A DNA stretch of 64,000 nucleotides from Bacillota bacterium (GTDB lineage: Bacteria; Bacillota; Clostridia; Christensenellales; Pumilibacteraceae). The stretch lies in the NCBI GenBank assembly GCA_009779975.1, contig WRAY01000011.1:1-64000 (forward strand), given 5' to 3'. Below the pieces are notes generated by a model that made no database searches, was not told where the DNA came from, and worked only from the letters and a program-made list of their open reading frames with translations. Shown here one piece after another: positions 7,814 to 16,400 of this stretch; position 1 is the stretch's first letter, and each line of letters begins with the position of its first letter. The position numbers were made by a program, and so were the translations under genes.

Positions 7814-10189
7814 ATGATAGATGAAAGATCGTGCAGAATTTTGGAGTTTGATAAGGTTTTGGAAATTTTATCAAACTATGTCGTGTCCATTCCTTCTAAG
7901 GATGAAATACTAAAAAGCCGCCCTTCGACAGACAGAGACGAAATACTTCTTTTGCAGCAGTTGACAAAAGAGGCATATTTAGTGAAAGAGAAATATAATC
8001 TTTCGCCGATTGTTTCATTTGATTGCACAACGGATATTTTGGAAAAGGCTGGTATTGAGGTAATTTTATCACCGCCAGAGTTATTGAAAGTTGCAAGACT
8101 TCTTCGTTCATGTCGAATTGCTAAAAAAGAAATTTCATCATGCGGTGAAGATATTGCCGAATTGAAAAATATTGCAAATAGGGCAGAGATAAATCAAAAA
8201 CTGGAAAAAGCGATTGATGATGTGATTGAAAATGAAAATGCTCTAAAAGACGATGCCAGTTCAAAATTAAAAGAATTGAGAATAAAACTGCGATCGTTAA
8301 ACAACAGTGTTAAAGAAAAAGTCAATAGTTTTACTCGTTCACAAACCTATTCAAAATATCTTCAGGACAGCATTGTGACAGTTCGTGACGGGCGATTTGT
8401 TTTGCCGGTAAAAAGTGAATTTCGTCATCAAATCCCGGGATTAATTCATGACCAATCGGCAACAGGTTCAACAGTTTTTATTGAACCGATGCAAGTTGTT
8501 CAAATGAACAATGAAATCAAAAGCGTTAAAATTTCTGAACAAAAGGAGATAGAACGCATTTTAAAAGAGTTGACATTGTTTGTTGCAAGTGAGGCAGAAA
8601 ATCTTAAAACATGTCAAGATGTGTGTGTTATGTCAGACATAGTGTTTGCAAAATGTGCATATTCGACAGAAATTAGAGGAATTGATCCTGTATTGAACGA
8701 GAATGGGATTGTTGATTTGAAAGAGGCAAGACATCCTTTGATTGAAAAAAACAAAGTCGTGCCGGTTAGTATTGCTTTCGGAAAAGACTACAAAATGCTA
8801 TTAATCACGGGTCCGAACACCGGAGGAAAAACAGTTGCATTAAAAACGACGGGACTAATGTGTTTGATGTCTTATATCGGCTTAAAGATTCCGTGTCAAG
8901 AGGAAAGTGAAATATCAATTTTCGACAACATATATTGCGACATCGGCGATGAGCAAAGCATTGAAAACGCTCTTTCAACATTCTCATCTCATATTGTTAA
9001 TATCGTCAATATCACAAATAATTTGACAAATAAAAGTCTGATTCTTCTTGATGAAGTTGGCGGAGGAACAGACCCAATTGAGGGCGTTGCACTTGCAAAA
9101 GGGATAATAAAATATCTTGAATTGATGAAGGCGAGTGCGGTTGTGACAACGCATTATCCGGAGTTGAAAGAATACGCACTTTTATCTCAAACACTGATGA
9201 ACGCAAGCATGCAGTTTGATGAAGGAACGATAAAGCCAACCTTTAAAATGATTGTCGGGCTTCCGGGAACTTCAAATGCTCTCAAAATCGCATCAACTCT
9301 TGGGATTAATGACTATATTTTGAGAGAAGCAAATAACTCGCTTGATAAAAATCAAGTCCAATTTGAAGAAGTTTTGAAAAAAGCACAAAAAGCAAAAGCA
9401 AAGGCTTTAGAAGAACTTGAAGAGGCAAGGGCAGTCGCAAAGAGAACTCAAACTGAGAGCGAAAAACTTCAAAGAGACAAAAAAATACTAGAAGAAAAAC
9501 TTGAAAAAATAAAATCAACTGCTCAATTAGAAACAAAAAGAATAGTGTCTTCAAAACTTTTTGAAGTAGAAGAGATAATGAATGAGATGAAAGAGTTGCA
9601 AAAAAAGAATGACGAGGAAGCACTATTCAAGGCAAGGCAACTAAAAAGAAAAATCGAGGATAAACAGTTTCTGCTGGAACAGGATGACGAGCAAGAAGAG
9701 GAAGTTGAGCACAAAGAAGTTGACCCAAACAATCTAGCGGTTGGTTCAAAAGTAATATTGAAAAAATTCGGAACGACAGGCGAGATTAAATCTTATCAAA
9801 AAGGGAAGAAAGAAGCGGAAGTCATTTGCGGAAGTGTTGTGACAAAAGTAAAATTGACTGATTTAGCATTAGTTTCTTCGCCAACTCAAAAAAAACAAAA
9901 ACAAAACAAATATCAAAAATCCCCAAAACATTCCCCCGATAAAACCGAGCAAGTCCGCAAGGAAGAAGAAGTAAAAGTTTTGGGACTAACTGTTTTTGAG
10001 GCAATAGAAATGATAGAGCCGCTTATTATGTCAGACATAACTCACATAAAAGTAGTTCATGGAAAAGGAACAGGCGCATTAGGCATTGGAGTTCAAAACT
10101 ATTTTAAAAAGCATAAATCAATAAAATCAGTCCGTTATGGCGGCTACGGCGAAGGCGACAGAGGAGTAACTTTTTTGGAGTTGAAGTAG
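7814..10189 (+). CDS. mutS2: Endonuclease MutS2
   Basis: MutS2 is an ATPase of the MutS family that limits homologous recombination or acts on branched DNA and stalled ribosomes, depending on species. The 791-residue protein has the MutS core, Walker A GPNTGGKT near residue 333, Walker B LILLDEVGGGTDP and the MTTHYPELK-like VVTTHYPELKEYA segment. A charged coiled coil runs from about 510 to 630. A C-terminal Smr nuclease domain includes IKVVHGKGTGALGIGV. The length matches the family (about 780-790). I chose the ATG at 7814 because it begins the conserved N terminus and lies right after a -10 box. An upstream in-frame extension to 7709 lacks support. Confidence 0.95.
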   Translation: MIDERSCRILEFDKVLEILSNYVVSIPSKDEILKSRPSTDRDEILLLQQLTKEAYLVKEKYNLSPIVSFDCTTDILEKAGIEVILSPPELLKVARLLRSCRIAKKEISSCGEDIAELKNIANRAEINQKLEKAIDDVIENENALKDDASSKLKELRIKLRSLNNSVKEKVNSFTRSQTYSKYLQDSIVTVRDGRFVLPVKSEFRHQIPGLIHDQSATGSTVFIEPMQVVQMNNEIKSVKISEQKEIERILKELTLFVASEAENLKTCQDVCVMSDIVFAKCAYSTEIRGIDPVLNENGIVDLKEARHPLIEKNKVVPVSIAFGKDYKMLLITGPNTGGKTVALKTTGLMCLMSYIGLKIPCQEESEISIFDNIYCDIGDEQSIENALSTFSSHIVNIVNITNNLTNKSLILLDEVGGGTDPIEGVALAKGIIKYLELMKASAVVTTHYPELKEYALLSQTLMNASMQFDEGTIKPTFKMIVGLPGTSNALKIASTLGINDYILREANNSLDKNQVQFEEVLKKAQKAKAKALEELEEARAVAKRTQTESEKLQRDKKILEEKLEKIKSTAQLETKRIVSSKLFEVEEIMNEMKELQKKNDEEALFKARQLKRKIEDKQFLLEQDDEQEEEVEHKEVDPNNLAVGSKVILKKFGTTGEIKSYQKGKKEAEVICGSVVTKVKLTDLALVSSPTQKKQKQNKYQKSPKHSPDKTEQVRKEEEVKVLGLTVFEAIEMIEPLIMSDITHIKVVHGKGTGALGIGVQNYFKKHKSIKSVRYGGYGEGDRGVTFLELK

Positions 10190-10440
10190 ATATCGATAAA
10201 TATTGTGTCCAAGTGTGCAGATAGTAAAAAAACAATGGTGCCAGTGCACTGTACTTTAAATTATAGCGATAAAGTCAAAATATCTACGAAGGTCTCATTT
10301 GTATTATTAGCAGAGGGCAACAGTCTATGGCGATAGTGTTTTGTTACAAGGGAGGAAAAAACCTATGACAGAAAACAATACAATAGAAGAATAAAGAAAA
10401 GGGCAAGCCGCAGCCTAAAAATAGAGTCGGAATAAGAGCG

Positions 10441-11493
10441 ATGATGCTAGGTGCATTTTTAGTCGTTGCTTTTTGTATGCCAATGATTAGTTTTGGTTGG
10501 TGGTATTGGGAAGACAGTATCACTATATTTAGAGTTTTATCTTACTACAGCCACATGACTATTTTTAATATAGCAGCGGCTTTTGGGTTAGTGGGTTTTA
10601 TATTAGGTGCAGCGTGCTTAGTTTTGGGTTTTATTATATGCAATAAATTCAAGCACCCTAAGGCAACAAGGGCTACAAAAATATTGGTTATTTCAACTTA
10701 TGCGATTACTTTTATAGCTCTAATTTTATGGATTTTTTCTAGCATAGGCTATAACAGAGCGTGGTGGTGTCCTGTCGACTGTGAGCGACACGGTTGGCCT
10801 GGGCGCTTTTTTGCCTTTCCATATGTGGGTATTTTCTTATTATCCCTATCGTTTATAGAACTAATTGTTGCGAGCGTCATTTATTTGGTTAAAAGAAAAA
10901 AATCGCCTAGCGGTCAAGAGGAAATCAAGCAGGCACAACCGCAAAGCAAAGAAAAGATGTTGTATGGTGGATTAGAATTGGTGGTGGTGCTTATGATTAT
11001 TCTTGAGTTGCTATTGCCAATGGTTTCAATAGATACTAGAAGAGAAGGTGGTTGGGGAGACCCGTGGCTAGAAAACTTTTTCACGCACTTTGTTAGCAGA
11101 GGATTTAGCAGGTCTGCGATTAAAGGTTTTGTTATAGTGCTTGGTTTCTCAAGTATTTTGGCAGCAGGGGCTGTAGCGTTTTATTCGATAAAAATTCTAA
11201 CAGGCAACGGCAAGGTAACAGTCGTGCGCAAAATCGTGTATGGTGTAGTTGTGCTGATTAGTGCGGTTGCAATATTTAATTTTTTATACGCTTTGACATT
11301 TAGCACTGGCATAGGTCCCGCTTTTTGGTGTCCATATACTTATACGCGACTAGGAGCCGGAGGATATTTGCTTTTTGTTCCATTAATATTGTTGGTAGCA
11401 TCTGAAATTACTAATCGCTATATAAAAAGAAGAGACACAAGTCAAATTGGTCACATAAAAGAAGATATTGAAAAAAATAATGAACTAAGGTAA
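10441..11493 (+). CDS. Multipass membrane protein, unknown function; true start probably at 10364 with a frameshift
   Basis: The 350-residue frame encodes about eight hydrophobic helices in two similar halves. Each half contains a short extracytoplasmic loop with Trp and Cys (RAWWCPVDC in the first, PAFWCPYTY in the second), suggesting internal duplication. No family is recognised. The ATG at 10441 has only a weak ribosome site. An ATG at 10364 has a strong GGGAGG site but its frame stops after nine codons (MTENNTIEE). The 10441 frame is open back to 10387 and encodes a polar segment KEKGKPQPKNRVGIRA that would join naturally to it. A one- or two-base indel near 10387-10392 would explain this. 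Confidence 0.6.
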   Translation: MMLGAFLVVAFCMPMISFGWWYWEDSITIFRVLSYYSHMTIFNIAAAFGLVGFILGAACLVLGFIICNKFKHPKATRATKILVISTYAITFIALILWIFSSIGYNRAWWCPVDCERHGWPGRFFAFPYVGIFLLSLSFIELIVASVIYLVKRKKSPSGQEEIKQAQPQSKEKMLYGGLELVVVLMIILELLLPMVSIDTRREGGWGDPWLENFFTHFVSRGFSRSAIKGFVIVLGFSSILAAGAVAFYSIKILTGNGKVTVVRKIVYGVVVLISAVAIFNFLYALTFSTGIGPAFWCPYTYTRLGAGGYLLFVPLILLVASEITNRYIKRRDTSQIGHIKEDIEKNNELR

Positions 11494-11821
11494 TTACATA
11501 AAATACATAGCAACACTTAGAGCGGTTTTCATTTTGAGAGTCGCTTTTCTGATTCAACAAAATTAGGAGGAGGGAAATGGCATTTTTTCTTAAAGGGCTC
11601 TGAGATTCAGCCACTGGGCAGAATGAAATACTGCTTTCTTTTGACGATATGTTTTATGCACACATCGCTAGGAATGCAGCGGGCGTGTGAATAGCGGGCA
11701 GCGGTTTGTGCGACCACAACAGACAGTGGTGTGATGATTGCATGAGTGATATTCTGTCGCACGAACATTGTAAATATTAATTTTATGAATTTTAGGAAAT
11801 GAAATAACACATATTATATTC
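11494..11821. other. Intergenic region with a possible remnant of a short gene
   Basis: A strong Shine-Dalgarno-like run (AGGAGGAGGG, 11564-11573) is followed at 11576 by an ATG whose frame stops after eight codons (MAFFLKGL). Downstream frames are open only in pieces. A weak inverted repeat GTGCGAC / GTCGCAC surrounds 11717-11764. This could be a decayed small gene. Otherwise I see nothing I can name before the pdaA promoter region. Confidence 0.3.
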
Positions 11822-12595
11822 ATGAAAACTTATATTAAAAAAATGATGATTGTTGTTGCTGTTGCTTTGGCGATGGTGTGTCTTTTGAATTTCACGATAA
11901 TATCAGCAAATGCCATGAGTCCGATTGACTGGGGGATAAATCCTAACACTAAGGAGCAGACGCCGACTGCCGGATATGATGCGGAAAAAGTTTTGCATGA
12001 CAATAACGGGGTTTTCATTCGAGAGACAGAAGAGAAGAAGGTTTATTTAACTTTTGATTTGGGTTATGAGGCAGGGTATACTGATAAGGTTTTGGACATT
12101 TTAAAAAAGCATGACATTAAGGCGGTTTTCTTTTTGTGCAGCAACTATCTCAAGGAAACGGAACTGGTTGACAGAATGATTGCGGACGGTCACAATATCG
12201 GAAACCACACAGATAAGCACAAAGATTTGCCGAAGTTATCAGTTGATGGAATAACAAAAGATATTGCGGACTTTGATGAAAAGTTTTATGAGAAATATCC
12301 CGACCACAAAATGCATTTTTTCAGACCGCCGTCAGGAAGATTTGACAACAGGTCTTTGAAAGTTGCGAATGAGAGGGGGCTAAAAACAATGATGTGGAGC
12401 GTTGCAATAGTTGATTGGGGCAAGCAACCGATAGACGCAGCAAAAAGCAGTGACAAAATTGCCTCTCGTGTTCATCCGGGTGCAATAATACTCCTTCACA
12501 TTTCAAATTCAGGAACACCAAAAATGTTAGAGCAACTTCTCCCAAAGTTAGAGGCGAAAGGGTATAGTGTTGGAAATTATACTGATTTGGTTTAA
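11822..12595 (+). CDS. pdaA: Polysaccharide deacetylase, PdaA-like (muramic delta-lactam forming)
   Basis: In spore formers PdaA removes the acetyl group from muramic acid after CwlD has cleaved the peptide side chain, giving the cortex-specific muramic lactam. The 257-residue protein has a signal peptide (hydrophobic residues 8-30), an N-terminal SPIDWGINPN segment and the NodB core. Core motifs are YLTFDLGYEAGYT with the catalytic Asp, GHNIGNHTDKHKDL with two His metal ligands, and RPPSGRFD and ILLHIS near the C terminus. This architecture and length match PdaA (about 260) better than the vegetative deacetylases. The partner amidase cwlD is at 53.9 kb. A terminator follows at 12629. Confidence 0.85.
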   Translation: MKTYIKKMMIVVAVALAMVCLLNFTIISANAMSPIDWGINPNTKEQTPTAGYDAEKVLHDNNGVFIRETEEKKVYLTFDLGYEAGYTDKVLDILKKHDIKAVFFLCSNYLKETELVDRMIADGHNIGNHTDKHKDLPKLSVDGITKDIADFDEKFYEKYPDHKMHFFRPPSGRFDNRSLKVANERGLKTMMWSVAIVDWGKQPIDAAKSSDKIASRVHPGAIILLHISNSGTPKMLEQLLPKLEAKGYSVGNYTDLV

Positions 12596-12628
12596 TTCTA
12601 AAATATTAAAAACAAGAAAAATGACAAC

Positions 12629-12671
12629 ACAAAAACACGACAGAACACATTTCGTTCCGTCGTGTTTTTTT
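12629..12671. terminator. Intrinsic terminator, bidirectional (pdaA / tRNA-Leu)
   Basis: AAAAACACGAC (12631-12641) pairs with GTCGTGTTTTTTT (12659-12671) and the stem extends inward through GAAC / GTTC. It ends pdaA on the plus strand and the tRNA on the minus strand. Confidence 0.85.
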
Positions 12672-12672
12672 G

Positions 12673-12756
12673 TGGTGCGAAGAATGGGACTTGAACCCAT
12701 ACGGTTGTTACCACACGCCCCTCAAGCGTGCGCGTCTGCCATTCCGCCACCTTCGC
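12673..12756 (-). tRNA. tRNA-Leu(GAG)
   Basis: Read on the minus strand, the cloverleaf has a 7-pair acceptor stem (GCGAAGG with TCTTCGC, the last pair G-U), a D arm, an anticodon stem CACGC / GCGTG with loop TTGAGGG (anticodon GAG), the long variable arm of leucine tRNAs, and a T arm ATGGG-TTCAAGT-CCCAT. The terminal CCA is encoded. It reads CTC and, by wobble, CTT codons. A degenerate recombinase remnant lies just upstream of it. Confidence 0.95.
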
Positions 12757-12913
12757 ACGATGACTAGGCTATTATATACCATTTTTAACCCCATGTCAAG
12801 GCAAAAATAGGGTCTTTTTAGACAATTTTTTGACCGCACACGCTTAAAGTGAGATACAAAGTGAGATGCATTCTAATGAAAAAAATAAAAAAGGCGTGTT
12901 CTACACTCCGAAT

Positions 12914-13060
12914 TCATCTTTTAGGCGGCGTAATTATTCCAAAATGGGACTTGTGCTGTCTTTTTATCAAAAATCTAACAGTCATTAAGATACTCGAATG
13001 ACCTGCCCATGCTTGAATTTGTTTAGGGTTGATATTTAGATGATTGCAAATAGAAAGCAT
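12914..13060 (-). pseudogene. C-terminal remnant of a tyrosine recombinase / phage integrase
   Basis: A 48-codon minus-strand frame contains NINPKQIQAWAGHSSILMT, matching the conserved C-terminal box of tyrosine recombinases (typically xxxIQxxLGHSSIxxT). The frame continues a few codons upstream (YHISFFK), where the His could correspond to the conserved Arg-His box, and is then closed by a stop. The catalytic Tyr is not evident after the box and the N-terminal 80% of the protein is missing. It lies about 160 bases 5' of tRNA-Leu, the sort of site such elements use. I read it as the scar of an integrated element. Confidence 0.6.
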
Positions 13061-13142
13061 TTTAAAAAAAGAAATATGGTATTATGGATAAAATGTTAAC
13101 AAAGTAAAAACAAAAAAACAATAGGTTTTTGTTTAAAAAACA

Positions 13143-13171
13143 TTGACAAATAGATTGTTGTGGGGTATACT
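13143..13171 (+). promoter_or_regulatory. SigA promoter of the giant lipoprotein gene
   Basis: A perfect TTGACA (13143-13148), a 17-base spacer and TATACT (13166-13171). The next start codon is at 13411, which gives an unusually long leader of about 233 bases. Its last part holds a stem-loop (GCGTC-GCTT-GACGC, 13384-13397) touching the ribosome site. Confidence 0.7.
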
Positions 13172-13410
13172 ATTTTAGCGTTATTATGTCACTTAATACA
13201 TTTTAATTAAATATATGTCAAGATTGGTGGTTTTTCGCTATCAGTTTTTTCGTATTTTTTTAAATGATTTTTATGCATAATAACTATATACATATTTCAA
13301 ATCATGGTGAATTCAACAACCTTGAAAAAACTATATACACTAATGAAAAGAAATGTTTTTCAAGTTGAATGATTGTGACAAGAGCGTCGCTTGACGCAAA
13401 GGAGAAAAAA

Positions 13411-16400
13411 ATGAAAAAAATGAAAACCTTAAAGTTGTTGACGGTTTTTGCTGTTGCGTTGGTGCTTGCACTAAGTGTTTTTATGTTTACGGCATGCAAT
13501 GAGACAACTTTCACCGTCACATTTGAAACAGGCGTTGAGACTGTGACTGTGCCGGAAAACCCACGAGAAGTTGAAGAGGGTCAAACCTTTTCACTGCCAA
13601 CTCTAACAAGAGCGAATTATAATTTTGACGGTTGGATGATTGTTGTCGGAGGGGTGACTGTCGGAGAGCCTTTGACAGGACAACTTCCATGGTCATCTCA
13701 TGAGACGCCTGCAGGAGGAAATCTTGTTCTTAGGGCGGTTTGGTCACTTGCTGTTATAAATTTGCTTACTCCTCAAAACCTAGCGGTTAACAACCTTTTT
13801 GTTGCAACATGGAGTTCCGTTGCTAATTCCGGCGGATATGAAGTTAGAATCGGAACAGGCACAATGATTCATCCGGTAACGGCAAGTCCGACTCCTAGTC
13901 TTAATTTGACAACTATCCCCGGCTTTAATGCTCTTGCAGAAGACACTGTTCATTTGGTGTCTGTTCGTGCAATCGGCAGAGTGGTGGAAGCGGAAAATCT
14001 TACTTTCGTCACAAGTGAATTTAGTGTCGGTGTTCCGATTATCAAAATTTCAAATGCAGTCGACGGTCTTATCGGCAGAATCAGAGACATTAATGATATT
14101 GAAACTTTGACAATGTTAAATCGTCCTGCTGTTCTTGCTGCCCGTGCTGACTTTGAAGGACTTACTGACTATCAACAAGCGTTAATTCCTGCTGATGTTT
14201 TAGCAATGCTGGTTGCGGCTGAGGCTGCGATTACGGCGGTTGAAGAGGCTCTTGTCTTATCAGTTATCAATCAAATCAATGCGTTAGTTTTCCCTGTGGT
14301 TATTGCGCATGAAGCGGCTATCAATGCGGCTGACTTATCTCGTCAAACCCTAGAGGGTTATGGACTTTGGAATGAAGTTCCGAATGAAGTTCAACAAAGA
14401 TTAGCGAATGCAACGAGCGCTCTTGCAGTCATTCATTCTGAAATGCGTGTTCAAAATGTCATAAACTTGATTAATTTGATTTCTGCTGAGAACGCTCTTG
14501 TTCACGCTGATATTCAAAGAATTCAAAATGCTCGTCAGGCTTATAATAATTTGCATGGTGATGAAGAAAGGACTGCTGTCGGAGTTCATAGAGATACTCT
14601 TACTGCTCGTGAGCAAAGAGTTGTGTCAATTGTCATAGCGGCGCTGCCAAGTGAAGGAATTGAAGAATTTTATGCAACCTTTAGCAATGGTGAAGGCGGA
14701 ACTATCAGAGTAGACTCAGGAACTCATCCGGTTCTTGTTGGAACTGTTTTGACACTTTTTGTTAATATTGAAACACATTTTGATGCAACAATTATGATAG
14801 GTTCAGAAGCGCTTGTCGGAACTCACACTGTTTTGATTGGAACTTCACCGGTGTTTTCACTTGATGTTGTTGCATATAGACTTGTGTCAATCACTCAATT
14901 TGGACATGGCTTTGAATATTTTTCAGCAGAAACCGAAGACGGCTCAATCGGAATGCTGACAAGATTGGTAGAAGGAACAGAGGTTATTATTTCTTGGGAA
15001 CTTGAAGAGTTGTTTGGCTCAGAACTTCGCATCAACGGAAACCTTATAACCACCGGAATTGATTATGAAGACGGCGTGTTTTCTTATGCATTCTTTGTCA
15101 CTGTTGACAGCATAATTTCTTTAAACACAAGAATTGTCTATTCAATAATATCTTTTGGCGATATTGCTCCTGAAATTACTTTAGCGGTTTATATTCACTT
15201 CGGAGATGCAACCCAAAGAATTAATGTTGCTGACGATGCGAACGCAGAACATCGCAGGGTTCATTTAGATGATTTTAGAGGAATGACAATAGATATTTAT
15301 TGGTCATGGACTCATCAAGCAGGTTTTATTGCTTCTGTTAGAGAAAATGACGGTTTAATTATTGGTGATGAAGTTGCAGGAGGCGATGGTATAACAAGAA
15401 CATTGCGTGATAGTTTCACAATACCAAATAATTCACAACTTTTTGACCTTCAATATACTGCCGAAATGGTGAGAACAATTGAACAAGGAGTGTTTGATTT
15501 TGGCGGATTTGAATTTTGGGGAGGAAATGACACTCCCGCTGTTTCAAATTGGCGTTCAATCGAAAATGCAGCCTTGGCAACAGTTTTAAGTCCTATTAAC
15601 GGCTTGAACGAAGTTCAATACATTAGTGATAACACCCAATCGTTTTTTATCATCATTGGTCAGCAAATTGCATGGTTTATGCCTCGTACTCAAAATTTTA
15701 GGGTTGCTACTTTTGAATTGGTTGAACTCTCAACCGGTCTTTATGGAGTTCTAATACATGCTAACGGTTATTTGGCAAGTTTTGAAGGTCGTATAGTAGG
15801 TCCTCAGCCTAATGGTTTGGCATTCCTTTTATATGACGCTGTTAATAATCGTTTGATACTCAATTCTCAATACTCTTTTTTAAGTCCTGTAACGGGAATA
15901 ACTTCAAGATCTCCGCATGGAAACTTTTATAGAGTTATTTTCGGCAGAGAGTTTGATGACCAACTAGATGTTCCTGTTGTCACTGTTGATGCAGCAACTC
16001 TAATTGCATCATGGAACATAGTTCCTCATGCAACTTCCTACAGAGTTTATGTTGACGGAGTGAACATCGCAACAGTGAGCGGAACTTCAATTGACTTAAA
16101 TCTGTTTGGCTTGGAAATAGGTTCAAGAGAAATTCAAGTTATTGCAGTTGGCGGAAGAGTGTTTGTTGATGATGAGTGGGCATGGCTCGAATCTCGTGCA
16201 AGTGCTGTTGTTTCCTTTGTTATGACTGCTCAACCATCTAATCAGCCTTTCCATCCGCCTGTTTTCTTAGATGTTAGCAATAACATGGTTTTATCATGGA
16301 CAGGACCTCTTAATGCAAATGCATGGACTGTTACCATTACAAACACTGATACAAATGCATTCACTACTCATGTTGTCTCAACAAACAGCCTTGACCTTCG

